Positions 1 through 9,122 are shown, counted from the stretch's first letter. The stretch: 50,842 bases of DNA from Clostridium chromiireducens (GCF_002029255.1 NZ_MZGT01000043.1:1-50842); one strand, 5' to 3'. Translations and numbers: made by a program. Notes: generated from the sequence alone by a model not told the origin.

Positions 1-6
1 ATTAAG

Positions 7-29
7 GATAATTCATTAAAAGAATTATC
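7..29. repeat. Short perfect inverted repeat
   Basis: An 8-bp perfect inverted repeat (GATAATTC at 7-14, GAATTATC at 22-29) with a 7-nt loop and no T-run after it, so it is not a convincing terminator. Positions 30-120 are AT-rich with no ORF. They include an AATTG...CAATT mini-palindrome near 80-100 of a kind common between clostridial genes. Confidence 0.4.
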
Positions 30-120
30 AAAATAATAATATATTTTTGACGTTTTTCAACAGTTTATTCCAAAAATGTGAATTGTACATTGTCAATTAT
101 GAATTATATAAGTTATAATT

Positions 121-278
121 AGGCATATGAAAGAAAATAATAAGTCTATGATGCAATGTATATTTTTCGTTAGCCAAGGAAGTATATTTGCCTCATAGCG
201 GGCTATTAGGCGAATATGCTGACGAAGTATAACGGAAAATATACTAGCATGCTGACTTATTATTTTTTTTATATGCCT
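121..278. repeat. Long imperfect hairpin element (about 158 bp)
   Basis: The ends AGGCATAT (121-128) and ATATGCCT (271-278) are inverted. Inside them AAAATAATAAGTC (134-146) pairs perfectly with GACTTATTATTTT (254-266). Further in, TATATTTTTCGTTA pairs with TAACGGAAAATATA, and AGTATATTTGCCT with AGGCGAATATGCT, around a tip of ATAGC-GGG-CTAT. Several mismatches are G-U compatible, which favours an RNA fold. There is no coding potential. It lies upstream of hflX and could be a non-autonomous hairpin repeat or a structured RNA. Confidence 0.7.
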
Positions 279-320
279 TAATGAATTAATAGTATAAAAT
301 TATATGAAAGTTGTCAAGAT

Positions 321-377
321 AGGGATATGAGGGAAAATAGACGGACATACTGACTTTTTATTTTGTTGAATATCCCT
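321..377. repeat. Shortened relative of the 121-278 hairpin
   Basis: AGGGATAT (321-328) and ATATCCCT (370-377) are inverted ends. The inner text (GAGGGAAAATAG, then CATACTGACTTTTTATTTTG) resembles the two outer arms of the 121-278 element joined with the middle missing. It looks like an internally deleted copy of the same family, placed just before the hflX ribosome binding site. Confidence 0.5.
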
Positions 378-399
378 TGGGATATGTGAGGTGTTTTTT

Positions 400-2205
400 A
401 TGATATACGGAAATATTGAAGGAATAAGAAAATCTATAATAGATGAATTAGAGAGTGTCTACTCTATAAGGAACTTAAAAGATGAAGTTTGTGATGTAGA
501 AATTTTGAATATTATTGCGAGAATTTCTAGTCAAATTGAAAGAGAAGTAAGTGTAGGAATTAATAGAAAAGGAAATGTTACTTCTGTTGCAATTGGTGAT
601 TCTACATCTGTTGAAGTTCCATTAATAGATATAGAAGAAAAAAGATTATCAGGAGTTAGAGTAATTCATACTCATCCAAATGGCTATTGCAATCTGTCAG
701 CTTTAGATCTAACAGCATTGTTAAAATTAAAATTAGATGCCATTGTATCAGTAGCTATAATAGATGGAAAGATAATCGATTTCTCATTAGGAATGCTTAC
801 ATTATACAATAGTAAGCTAGAAACAGATGAAAAAATAAATCTATCACTAGAAGAAATACTGTCTATACACATTTTAGATAAAATAAGATTTATAGAAAAT
901 CAAATTAAAACAAATGATGTAATAGAGGATACAGAAGAAAAGGCCATATTGGTTGGATCAGACACAAAGGAAAGTCTAGAAGAGTTAAGAGATTTAACAG
1001 AAGCATGTGATATACCTGTCTTAAAAACTGTATTTCAAAGTAGAAATAAAGTAGATGCTGCTTATTTTATTGGTAGAGGTAAAGTTTTAGAGATAGCAGC
1101 TATGAGACAAGTAGAAAGAGCTAATGTAATTATATTTGATGACGAACTATCAGGATCTCAAGTAAGAAATTTAGAAGCAGCTTTAGGAGCTAAGGTAATT
1201 GATAGAACTACTTTAATATTAGAAATATTTGCAACAAGAGCAAAGAGTAAAGAAGCTAAAATACAAGTAGAGTTGGCTCAGCTTAAATATAGATTAAGCA
1301 GATTACAAGGCTTAGGTACTATATTATCTAGAACTGGTGGAGGAATAGGGACTAGAGGTCCTGGTGAAAAGAAATTAGAAACTGATAGAAGACATATAAT
1401 GGAAACAGTATATGATTTAAAAGATGAATTAAAGAAAATCAAGAAGACTAGAGATGTACAAAGAGAGAAAAGAAACAAGGAGAATATCCCTAAGGTATCT
1501 TTAGTTGGATATACTAATGCGGGAAAATCCACTTTAAGAAATGTTCTATGTGATATAGCAGCTAATAAAGAAAATAAAATTAAAGAAAAAGTATTTGAAG
1601 CAAATATGCTTTTTGCTACACTTGATACTACAACTAGAGCATTGACTTTAAGTAAGAAAGGTGTGATAACTCTTACAGATACAGTTGGATTTGTAAGAAA
1701 ATTGCCACATGATTTAGTTGAAGCATTTAAATCAACATTGGAAGAAGTTATATTCTCAGATCTTTTATGCCACGTAATAGATTCATCCTCAGATGCATCA
1801 GTAGAGCAATACGAAGCAGTAAATGAAGTATTAAAGGAATTAGGGGTAATAAATAAAGAGACAATCTTAGTTTTAAATAAAATAGATCAGGCAACAGAAG
1901 AACAGATTGCAAAAATTAAAGAAGCAATAGGTGATAATGAAGTAATAGAAATTTCAGCTAGGGAAAAAATCAACTTAGACGAATTGTTGAATTTGGTAGA
2001 AGAAAAATTACCTTATAATTATAGAAAAGTAGAATATTTAATACCGTATGAAAAAGGTGATATTCAATCATTTTTACATAGAAATGCAAGAATACTTGAA
2101 GAAGAGTATAAAGATGATGGAACTTATATGGTAGCTGAAGTAGATGATGAGGTATTAAATAAAACTAAAGAGTATGTACAAACAAATGTAATGGTAACTA
2201 ATTAA
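400..2205 (+). CDS. hflX: GTPase HflX with N-terminal JAMM-like domain
   Basis: HflX is a ribosome-binding GTPase that splits stalled or heat-damaged 70S ribosomes. I start it at ATG 400 (601 aa) because GAGGTG ends 7 nt upstream; an in-frame GTG at 391 overlaps that site. Family marks are the glycine-rich GGGIGTRGPGE segment, G1 GYTNAGKST near residue 370, G3 DTVG, G4 NKID and a coiled-coil linker around residues 330-365. The protein is longer than the roughly 420 aa E. coli form: residues 1-170 form an extra domain with H90-x-H92-x7-S100-x2-D103 and an upstream Glu49, the layout of a JAB/MPN (JAMM) metal site. The GTPase assignment is secure; activity of the extra domain is inference. Confidence 0.93.
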   Translation: MIYGNIEGIRKSIIDELESVYSIRNLKDEVCDVEILNIIARISSQIEREVSVGINRKGNVTSVAIGDSTSVEVPLIDIEEKRLSGVRVIHTHPNGYCNLSALDLTALLKLKLDAIVSVAIIDGKIIDFSLGMLTLYNSKLETDEKINLSLEEILSIHILDKIRFIENQIKTNDVIEDTEEKAILVGSDTKESLEELRDLTEACDIPVLKTVFQSRNKVDAAYFIGRGKVLEIAAMRQVERANVIIFDDELSGSQVRNLEAALGAKVIDRTTLILEIFATRAKSKEAKIQVELAQLKYRLSRLQGLGTILSRTGGGIGTRGPGEKKLETDRRHIMETVYDLKDELKKIKKTRDVQREKRNKENIPKVSLVGYTNAGKSTLRNVLCDIAANKENKIKEKVFEANMLFATLDTTTRALTLSKKGVITLTDTVGFVRKLPHDLVEAFKSTLEEVIFSDLLCHVIDSSSDASVEQYEAVNEVLKELGVINKETILVLNKIDQATEEQIAKIKEAIGDNEVIEISAREKINLDELLNLVEEKLPYNYRKVEYLIPYEKGDIQSFLHRNARILEEEYKDDGTYMVAEVDDEVLNKTKEYVQTNVMVTN

Positions 2206-2215
2206 TTGATAATAA

Positions 2216-2267
2216 ATATAGTCTTTTTATAATATACTTAAAATGAGTATATTATGGGGGACTATAT
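2216..2267 (+). promoter_or_regulatory. RBS-sequestering hairpin, fourU-like
   Basis: The arms 2216-2238 and 2246-2267 pair almost end to end: ATATAGT with ACTATAT, then a C plus five T facing GGGGG, then ATAATATACT with AGTATATTAT (10 bp perfect), loop about 7 nt. The GGGGG at 2256-2260 is the only ribosome binding site for the gene starting at 2271, so in RNA it would be held by G-U pairs. It could be a thermometer, an attenuator, or simply the hflX terminator; only a short T-rich stretch follows. Confidence 0.55.
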
Positions 2268-2270
2268 TTT

Positions 2271-2870
2271 ATGGAAACAAGTGGACCATTTAATCCAAAC
2301 GACCCGAGAAGTGCAAGATCACTTAGAAGTGCTCAGAGAGTAATAAATCAAGGGGCTACAGAAGGGGCAAATGCAACTGAAAGTCCTGGTAACGCAGCTG
2401 ATACAAGTAATGCAGGAAATCAAGGTACGGCGGCATCAAGTGATCAAATGGCAGTGTTGCAGAATAGGGTATTAGAGCAGCTTAATAGAATGAGTGAGGC
2501 AATAGCGGCAATAAGCACAGCTCAAACTAATGTTGCTTCAATTAGAATTGAGCAATTCAGTATAACTTATTTCACTAGAGAGGTGCGTCCTTTGCTTGAT
2601 GCTCTATATTTTATATCTATTTCATCTCTAAATATAGCAGGTGTAGCTCAAGCATTACAAAATAATACCTTTGGCGAGAGAAAAGAGCTAAGGGAATCGT
2701 TGGAATTAGTTTATACAATGAACCATGAACTTGAAGGAATATTAGAGTCTTTAAGCAGGCGAATGAAGATTTACATACATCAGATAAAGAAAATGGATAA
2801 AAATTGTCCTCCTTTTGTAAAAGCGGATGATAATTGTCCTCCATTCGATAGTAGGACAGAAGATTCTTAG
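2271..2870 (+). CDS. Unknown 199-aa protein, low-complexity N-terminus
   Basis: I do not recognise this family. Residues 1-65 are rich in Asn, Ala, Gly and Thr and probably disordered. Residues about 70-170 are predicted helical with heptad-like spacing (a probable coiled coil). No signal peptide or membrane segment is visible. The C-terminus holds a short duplication: D-x-N-C-P-P-F occurs twice, 12 residues apart, giving two Cys-Pro-Pro motifs near the end. The ATG follows GGGGG by 10 nt, and that site lies inside a strong hairpin. The stop codon overlaps the left arm of the terminator at 2861. It may be cotranscribed with hflX by readthrough. Surface or spore-associated roles are possible but unsupported. 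Confidence 0.75.
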   Translation: METSGPFNPNDPRSARSLRSAQRVINQGATEGANATESPGNAADTSNAGNQGTAASSDQMAVLQNRVLEQLNRMSEAIAAISTAQTNVASIRIEQFSITYFTREVRPLLDALYFISISSLNIAGVAQALQNNTFGERKELRESLELVYTMNHELEGILESLSRRMKIYIHQIKKMDKNCPPFVKADDNCPPFDSRTEDS

Positions 2871-2896
2871 ATGTTTTTATTTAAGAATCTTTTTTT
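2861..2896 (+). terminator. Intrinsic terminator
   Basis: AGATTCTTA (2861-2869) pairs with TAAGAATCT (2882-2890), followed by a run of T to 2896. The left arm contains the stop codon of the 199-aa gene. Confidence 0.85.
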
Positions 2897-3025
2897 ATTA
2901 AGTTTTATAGATTTCATTATCCTAAGAAGTGGTGCCTTTAAATAAATACTTGTTTAAGTTATAATAGTAATAATATTGTTTTTTATAGAGTACATAATGC
3001 CTTAGGCAAAAGAAGGTGAGATAAG

Positions 3026-3931
3026 GTGTCAAAATCCATTTTGGATTATCAAAAATCCTCTGAAAAATTAATAAATATATTAAAGACTAATAAAAAGGTT
3101 CTGGCTATATTTGCATTTGGAAGTATAATTAGCGGAGATCTTTGGGAAGAGTCTGATATAGATTTATTTGTTGTTTATAAAGATATATTTGAAGATGTTA
3201 GAGATATATATACGGAAATGCTTAATATACCAGTTCACATGAAAATATTAAGTAAAGAAAAGTTTTTAGCGTTATACGAGAGCTATGGGAAAAAAGGCCT
3301 TATAAGAAATTTACTTATATCCTCTAAAATAATATTTTCAAGAGATGAAGAAATAGAAAGTATTTTTAATAAAGCTAAGTATAGTTTAGATAAATATAAG
3401 GAAACATGGAATTTAGTATATCTAGGCAATATCATAAAAGATATTGGAGTAACTAAGAAATATTTACAAAATGATAGCATATTTACATCCTATGAGGTTT
3501 TAATTAGAGCTTTAGATAGTTTCGCTAAATTGTATTTAAACCTAAACGGTTATACTGTAAGCAAAGATGCAGTAAAGATGGTAACTAACTTTGATAATAG
3601 GTTTAGCATAATAATAGAAGAGTTATTTAATGGTAAGTTTATAAAACAAAATATACAAGATACTGTAGATTATATTGAACAGTTTTTAAATGAGAATATT
3701 AATGAGGCATCAAAGCTTATATTAGATTATCTATATGAAAAGAATAAATTCTTAAGTTCATATGAAATAAAAAATAGTGAACTATTTAAGGAATTTGATA
3801 TAAAAGTTGAGGATATCTTAAAGGAATTATACAAAAGAAAATTAATAATTAAAAATACAAAGAACTTAGATTTACCATCTAATGAAAAGTTGATAAGTGA
3901 AAATGTATATTCATATAAGGTTTATAACTAG
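3026..3931 (+). CDS. Nucleotidyltransferase-domain protein
   Basis: The N-terminus carries the minimal polymerase-beta-type nucleotidyltransferase signature: G32-S33, then S43-D44-I45-D46-L47, with two of the metal-binding aspartates visible. Residues about 120-230 are helical and may be a HEPN-like or substrate-binding bundle. The last 70 residues look like a small winged helix. The GTG start at 3026 is preceded by GAAGGTGAG. The gene sits 29 bp upstream of a MocR regulator and appears to head a four-gene run ending at 8216. The substrate (antibiotic, nucleotide, protein or tRNA) cannot be told from sequence. Confidence 0.8.
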   Translation: MSKSILDYQKSSEKLINILKTNKKVLAIFAFGSIISGDLWEESDIDLFVVYKDIFEDVRDIYTEMLNIPVHMKILSKEKFLALYESYGKKGLIRNLLISSKIIFSRDEEIESIFNKAKYSLDKYKETWNLVYLGNIIKDIGVTKKYLQNDSIFTSYEVLIRALDSFAKLYLNLNGYTVSKDAVKMVTNFDNRFSIIIEELFNGKFIKQNIQDTVDYIEQFLNENINEASKLILDYLYEKNKFLSSYEIKNSELFKEFDIKVEDILKELYKRKLIIKNTKNLDLPSNEKLISENVYSYKVYN

Positions 3932-3960
3932 ATGCATTCTGATAATAAAGGGGAAATGTT

Positions 3961-5397
3961 ATGGATATATACAAAGATTTTAAATTCGAGAATAACGAAA
4001 CACCGAAGTATGTTCAACTAGCTAACTATATAAAGAATATGATTGATAAAAGAAAAATAAAAGAAGGAGATAAACTTCCGACTATTAGAGATTTATCAAA
4101 AAGATTAGGTGTAAATAATGTTACTATAGTTAGTGCATATAATAAATTGAAATTAGAAGGATATGCTTATCAAAAAGTTGGAAGTGGAAGTTATGCAAAG
4201 AGAAAAGAGGTTGCTTCAAATTTTAGAAAAGAATATTCAAATGCATTAAAGAAATTATCTATGGAGATTTTATCCGAGGTAGTTGATTTTACAGGGGAAA
4301 CCACTGCAGAAGTATTATTCCCTATTGATGACTTAAAGAATATTATTAATGAAGTGCTAGAAAGAGATGGGGCCAATGCTCTGCTTTCTGACAATAGAAA
4401 TGGGTATACAAATCTTATATATACCATAAATAAAGTTTTTTGGGATAATAATCTTAATAATGAAGATATAATAATTGTTTCAGGAGCGCAGCAAGGAATT
4501 GATATAGCATCAAAGGGTATATTAAATATTAATGATAATATTATAGTAGAAAAGCCGACATATGTTGGTGCACTATCAGTTTTTAAATGGAGAAAAGTAA
4601 ATTTATTTGAAGTTCCAATAGAGGAAGATGGAATAAATTTGGATAAATTTGAAAAAATACTTCAAAAGAATGAAATAAAATGTTTTTATACTATGAGTTA
4701 TTTTCAAAACCCAACAGGTATAAGTTATAGTATAGAAAAGAAAAAAAGAATTTTAGATCTTGCAGAAATTTATGATTTTTACATAATCGAAGATGATTAT
4801 TTATCGGAACTTATATATGAAAATTCTTTAGAATATGTTCCTTTTAAATGGCTTGATAAGAGAGATAGGGTTATATATATAAAAAGTTTTTCTAAAATAT
4901 TTTTACCTGGAATAAGACTGGGGTACTTAGTGGCTCCAGAAATATTTAGAGAAACGCTTCAAAATTCAAAACATAATACGGATATTACAACATCAAGTTT
5001 AATGCAGAGAGCATTGGAGTCATATATTTCAGGACAAAAGTGGAAAAAGAATATAAAAGATTTAAATGATGAATACATTCAAAGATATACACAAATGAAA
5101 AGTATACTAGATAATGAGTTTGGCGATATATTAACATATATAGACCCAAGAGGTGGACTAAATTTTTATTTAACCTTAAAAGATGACTATAGAGTAAATA
5201 CAAAAGAACTCTTCATGAGCCTAAAAAAGAGGAATGTGTATATTACTCCGGGGGTTATGTTTTTTACGTCACAAAATGATGGACAAGATTCCTTTAGATT
5301 ATCATTTTATCAAACTGATAAAGAGAGAATAGAAAAAGGTATGAGAATACTTAAAGAGGAAATTATTTCGATAGTAAATAATCAAAGAGGATATTAA
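3961..5397 (+). CDS. MocR-type regulator (GntR HTH + aminotransferase-like)
   Basis: 478 aa, the usual MocR/PdxR length. Residues about 13-80 form a GntR winged helix (KLPTIRDLSKRLGVNNVTI). The rest is a fold-type I aminotransferase-like domain with NPTG near residue 250, an EDDY motif and an SFSK Lys near residue 311 expected to bind PLP. Such proteins sense PLP or an amino-acid/PLP adduct and control vitamin B6, GABA, taurine or cell-wall genes. No PLP-synthesis genes adjoin it, so its target is unknown. The ATG follows GGGGAAATGTT. It is 29 bp after the nucleotidyltransferase gene and 24 bp before yigZ. Confidence 0.92.
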   Translation: MDIYKDFKFENNETPKYVQLANYIKNMIDKRKIKEGDKLPTIRDLSKRLGVNNVTIVSAYNKLKLEGYAYQKVGSGSYAKRKEVASNFRKEYSNALKKLSMEILSEVVDFTGETTAEVLFPIDDLKNIINEVLERDGANALLSDNRNGYTNLIYTINKVFWDNNLNNEDIIIVSGAQQGIDIASKGILNINDNIIVEKPTYVGALSVFKWRKVNLFEVPIEEDGINLDKFEKILQKNEIKCFYTMSYFQNPTGISYSIEKKKRILDLAEIYDFYIIEDDYLSELIYENSLEYVPFKWLDKRDRVIYIKSFSKIFLPGIRLGYLVAPEIFRETLQNSKHNTDITTSSLMQRALESYISGQKWKKNIKDLNDEYIQRYTQMKSILDNEFGDILTYIDPRGGLNFYLTLKDDYRVNTKELFMSLKKRNVYITPGVMFFTSQNDGQDSFRLSFYQTDKERIEKGMRILKEEIISIVNNQRGY

Positions 5398-5421
5398 GAC
5401 TTGGAAAGGAGCTAGATAAGA

Positions 5422-6069
5422 ATGTCCTACATTACAATAAAAGATTTTGGTGAAGATAGATTTGAAGAAAAGAAATCTGAGTTTATTGGATATGCAAAAA
5501 GAGTTGAAAGTGAAGAAGAAGCTAAAGCTTTTATAAATGAAATAAAAAGCAAGCATAAGCAAGCTACTCATAATTGTTCTGCATATATTATTGGGCAAAA
5601 TATGAATATTCAGAGGTATTCTGATGATGGAGAGCCGCAAGGAACAGCTGGAATACCTATTCTCGAAGTAATGAAGAAAAGTAGAATAACTGATTGTGCT
5701 GTTGTAGTAACTAGATATTTTGGAGGAATCCTTCTTGGTGCAGGAGGATTAACGAGAGCGTATACCAAGGGAGCAAGTATAGCTATAAAATCTGCAGGAG
5801 TTGTTGAAAAGGTTGACGGCTTAAAATTAAGTTTTGAAATGGAATACGATTTGTTTGGAAAGGTTCAGCACTTATGTGGACAAAATTCATGGCATATAGA
5901 GGATACAGAATACAGTGATAAGGTTGTTGTTAATATATTGGCAGAAAAAGCAATATCAGAAGATATAGAAAACGAAATTATAGAAGCAACTAATGGGAAA
6001 ATTATAGTTAGAAAAAGCGAAGAGGGAATTTATTTCAAGGAAGGTAACAGACTATATACGAGAATTTAA
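5422..6069 (+). CDS. yigZ: YigZ/IMPACT family protein
   Basis: 215 aa, full length for the UPF0029/IMPACT family. The signature region DGEPQGTAG followed by VVVTRYFGGILLGAGGL is intact, and a C-terminal ferredoxin-like domain (about 140-210) follows. Eukaryotic IMPACT modulates Gcn2; the bacterial role is poorly defined, with translation or RNA binding suggested from structure. The start ATG 5422 has AAAGGAG upstream. It is cytoplasmic, with no signal or membrane segments. The tight spacing to the MocR gene suggests cotranscription. Confidence 0.92.
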   Translation: MSYITIKDFGEDRFEEKKSEFIGYAKRVESEEEAKAFINEIKSKHKQATHNCSAYIIGQNMNIQRYSDDGEPQGTAGIPILEVMKKSRITDCAVVVTRYFGGILLGAGGLTRAYTKGASIAIKSAGVVEKVDGLKLSFEMEYDLFGKVQHLCGQNSWHIEDTEYSDKVVVNILAEKAISEDIENEIIEATNGKIIVRKSEEGIYFKEGNRLYTRI

Positions 6070-6116
6070 AACTCATATGTTAAAATATAGATTATTACAT
6101 GGTAAGGGGGAGAGTA

Positions 6117-8216
6117 ATGAGCAGATATCCAGAGTTAGATGAGCATATCAAGTTGTTGAAACAAGATGAAAATCATATGAAGTATTTCAGACAGTTTGCA
6201 TTGGAAAATATTAATTCTGATCCCAAATATGTTAAAAAGGTATTTGAGCATTTACTTGAACTAGTAAAAGAGTGGAATTACAAGTCAGCCGAGCATTGGT
6301 GCTTAGTTTACATTGGATGGTGTGAAAATTTTACTAATAATTTTCTAGAAGCGTCCACTACTCACTTAATCGCAAATGAGTTTTTTGAAAAGGAACAAGA
6401 CGTTGAGGGAATAATAACAACATGCAACGCACTTCTTTCGGATTATTTAAATCTAGGTGAAATAGAGCTGGCGATAAGAAACGGTATAAGAGGGATTGAA
6501 TTAGCTAATGAGGTGAAAGATGAATGTAATTTAATTGCATTACTTCTTAACACGGCAGAAACTTATATTGAAAGTGAAAATTATGATGAGGCATTGGCAT
6601 TAGTAGAAAGACTGAGAAGTTATAATTACACCATTAAAGTTACAGACGAAGTTATAATACTAGGAATATTATCAAAAATTTCGTTAAATGATAATAAGCT
6701 TAAAGAGGCTTATGAGTATTGTAATAAAGCTCTAGAGATTATGGAGAAAAACCATGATATTATTGATAGAGAAGAACTTATGGGAACAAGAGCTGAAATT
6801 AATTATAGGCTTGGAAATTATGACGAAGCAGTAAGAGAATTTGAAGAAATAATTGAGATGACCGGAAGAAATAATGATCCATATTTTAAAATTAAAACTT
6901 TAATTAGATGGGCCAAATGTTACTATAATTTAGGTCAATATAATTTTTCAAAAGCAAAGCTGCTTTTGGTAATCAATAGTGAAAGATTAAATGATTATAT
7001 TAGAATAAGAGTAAAGGCATATGAGCTTTTGAAGGATATTTATATTAAATTAGGTGAATATGAAAAAGCGCTTGAAGCGTTTAAAAAATATGATGAGTAT
7101 AAGGATAAATCCAATATAAATCATAGTAATTTATGGTTATCGGTTTTAAAATATAAAAGCGCAGCGAATGAAGCAAAAGCTTATAAATCCTTATATAAAA
7201 AAATCGATCTTATTTCTGAGATTGGAAGGAAAATAACATCAAGTCTGGATCTTGAAGAAATACTGAAATCAATTCATGAGGAAATTGAAAAAATAGTTGA
7301 TACGGATATACTAGGTATTGCTTTGTATAACAAAGAGAAGAATATGTTAAACTATGATTTCTTTATTAAAGATGGGAAGAGATTTCAAAAAAGTGAAAAG
7401 GCAATTAATGATAATACAAGTTTTGGAGCATACTGCTTTAATAGTAAAAAAGAAATATTGATTAATGATATAGTTAATGAATATTGGAAATATATAGACA
7501 AATCAGGTATTAGTGAAGAAAAATTAAGGAGACTCTCTACCTCGGTAATATATTTACCAATATTAATGAATGATGAACCAATAGCACTTTTGACAGTACA
7601 AAGTGATAAAAAAAATGCTTATACAAGGCATGATATATCAGGTTTAAAAATTTTAGCCTCTTATATTGCAATTGCAATTGAAAATGGAAAACTATTTAAT
7701 GAGGTTAATTATTTTGCTAATAATGATGTCTTAACAGGTGTCTTAAACAGAAATGGAATAATTAGAAATGGCGAAGAAATGCTGATAAACAATAGAAATT
7801 GCAGCAATTCAATAATAATGATGGATATTGATTACTTTAAAACAATTAATGATACATGGGGGCATCATGCCGGGGATATTGTACTTAAAAGCGTAGCAGA
7901 AATTGCTAGTGACAAAATTAAAGAGTATGGTAGTATAGGCAGATACGGCGGAGAAGAATTTTTAATTATACTTCCAAATAGTGATTTGGCTAAAGCTAAG
8001 AAAATTGGAGAATCAATTAGAAAAGCAATAGAACAATATAATTACCCTATAGATAATAATAAATATGGAAAGATTACTGCCAGCTTTGGAATATATGAGT
8101 TTGTGAATACACATGAATCCTTACTTGATGGATTAAAGAAAGCAGACCAGGCTCTTTATAAAGCAAAAGCTTCTGGTAAAAATATATGCATTAGCTATGT
8201 AGAAGAATTTGATTAA
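6117..8216 (+). CDS. Diguanylate cyclase, TPR-GAF-GGDEF
   Basis: The predicted product makes c-di-GMP from two GTP. I start at ATG 6117 (699 aa) because AAGGGGGAGAG ends just upstream; an in-frame ATG at 6099 lacks a site. Residues about 5-340 are TPR-like helical repeats, 375-520 a GAF sensor domain, and 540-690 the GGDEF domain with DIDYFKTINDTWGHHAGD and the active-site form GGEEF near residue 611. The inhibitory I-site RxxD five residues before GGEEF is replaced (KEYG there), so product inhibition is probably weak. There are no membrane segments, so it is a cytosolic sensor. It is the only c-di-GMP enzyme gene in the window and lies a few kb from a c-di-GMP-controlled pilus locus. Confidence 0.93.
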   Translation: MSRYPELDEHIKLLKQDENHMKYFRQFALENINSDPKYVKKVFEHLLELVKEWNYKSAEHWCLVYIGWCENFTNNFLEASTTHLIANEFFEKEQDVEGIITTCNALLSDYLNLGEIELAIRNGIRGIELANEVKDECNLIALLLNTAETYIESENYDEALALVERLRSYNYTIKVTDEVIILGILSKISLNDNKLKEAYEYCNKALEIMEKNHDIIDREELMGTRAEINYRLGNYDEAVREFEEIIEMTGRNNDPYFKIKTLIRWAKCYYNLGQYNFSKAKLLLVINSERLNDYIRIRVKAYELLKDIYIKLGEYEKALEAFKKYDEYKDKSNINHSNLWLSVLKYKSAANEAKAYKSLYKKIDLISEIGRKITSSLDLEEILKSIHEEIEKIVDTDILGIALYNKEKNMLNYDFFIKDGKRFQKSEKAINDNTSFGAYCFNSKKEILINDIVNEYWKYIDKSGISEEKLRRLSTSVIYLPILMNDEPIALLTVQSDKKNAYTRHDISGLKILASYIAIAIENGKLFNEVNYFANNDVLTGVLNRNGIIRNGEEMLINNRNCSNSIIMMDIDYFKTINDTWGHHAGDIVLKSVAEIASDKIKEYGSIGRYGGEEFLIILPNSDLAKAKKIGESIRKAIEQYNYPIDNNKYGKITASFGIYEFVNTHESLLDGLKKADQALYKAKASGKNICISYVEEFD

Positions 8217-8240
8217 AGGGAAATTAAGTATATACGTACA

Positions 8241-8269
8241 TTGTGAATTAAAAAGAAGTGTGTTATAAT
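8241..8269 (+). promoter_or_regulatory. Promoter of yebC
   Basis: TTGTGA (8241-8246) and TATAAT (8264-8269) with a 17-bp spacer, a good sigma-A promoter 48 bp before the yebC start. It separates yebC from the diguanylate cyclase gene. Confidence 0.75.
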
Positions 8270-8316
8270 TTCAATGGATTTTACAAGATTAAAAGGAAAA
8301 GTAAGGAGGAAAACAC

Positions 8317-9057
8317 ATGTCAGGACACTCAAAGTGGCATAATATTCAAGCAAAAAAGGGCAAAACAGATGCAAAAAGAGGGAAAATTTTTACTAAGATA
8401 GGTAAAGAAATCGTTATGGCGGTTAAAAATGGTGGTGCTAGTCAAGAGATAAATGCAAAATTAAGAGATGTAATTGCTAAAGCTAAGGCAGCAAACATGC
8501 CTAATGACACCATTTCAAAAGCAATTAAGAAAGCATCTGGGGAATTATCATCAGTTAATTACGAAAATATAGTTTATGAAGGTTATGGCCCTAGTGGAGT
8601 GGCTGTAATAGTTGAAACTCTTACTGATAATAAAAATAGATCAGCAGGAAATGTAAGAAGTGCCTTTACAAAAGGTGGCGGAAACATGGGGACATCAGGT
8701 TGTGTAGCGTTCATGTTCCAAGAAAAAGGAGAAATTGTCATTGAAAAAGAGGATAAAGATGAAGATGAATTGATGATGATAGCCCTAGATGCAGGAGCGG
8801 AAGATTTCTCAAGTGATGAGGATGAAGTGTTTGTAGTAACTACTTCACCAGAAGATTTTGGAGCAGTCAGAGAAGCCTTAGAAGCACAAGGGATTGAATT
8901 CTTAGAAGCAGCTGTAAAGAAGATTCCAGATACATATACAGCAATAGATGAAGCAGATGCTAAGAAGTTCCAAAAGATGCTAGACTTACTTGAAGATGAT
9001 GACGACGTTCAAGAAGTTTACCACAACGCTGAATTCCCTGAAGGATGGGATGAATAG
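8317..9057 (+). CDS. yebC: YebC/PmpR family protein
   Basis: 246 aa, typical family length, starting with the conserved [24 protein letters not shown]. The family includes DNA-binding transcription regulators (PmpR) and, in Bacillus, YebC proteins that help ribosomes through proline stretches; which role applies here cannot be read from sequence. The three-domain architecture is complete, with the acidic middle and the C-terminal YHNAEFP-like end. The ATG follows GGAGGAAAACAC. It has its own promoter upstream and a strong terminator at 9123, so it is a single-gene unit. Confidence 0.96.
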   Translation: MSGHSKWHNIQAKKGKTDAKRGKIFTKIGKEIVMAVKNGGASQEINAKLRDVIAKAKAANMPNDTISKAIKKASGELSSVNYENIVYEGYGPSGVAVIVETLTDNKNRSAGNVRSAFTKGGGNMGTSGCVAFMFQEKGEIVIEKEDKDEDELMMIALDAGAEDFSSDEDEVFVVTTSPEDFGAVREALEAQGIEFLEAAVKKIPDTYTAIDEADAKKFQKMLDLLEDDDDVQEVYHNAEFPEGWDE

Positions 9058-9122
9058 GACATTTCAGGGAGATTTGAAATTATAAATAGCGCTGAATCAT
9101 TATAAATTTATATATAATAATG

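Noticed and set aside
3026..3931. Toxin-antitoxin MNT/HEPN fusion
   Set aside because: The nucleotidyltransferase motif is clear but no HEPN Rx4-6H motif could be seen, and the neighbours are not those of a toxin-antitoxin unit.
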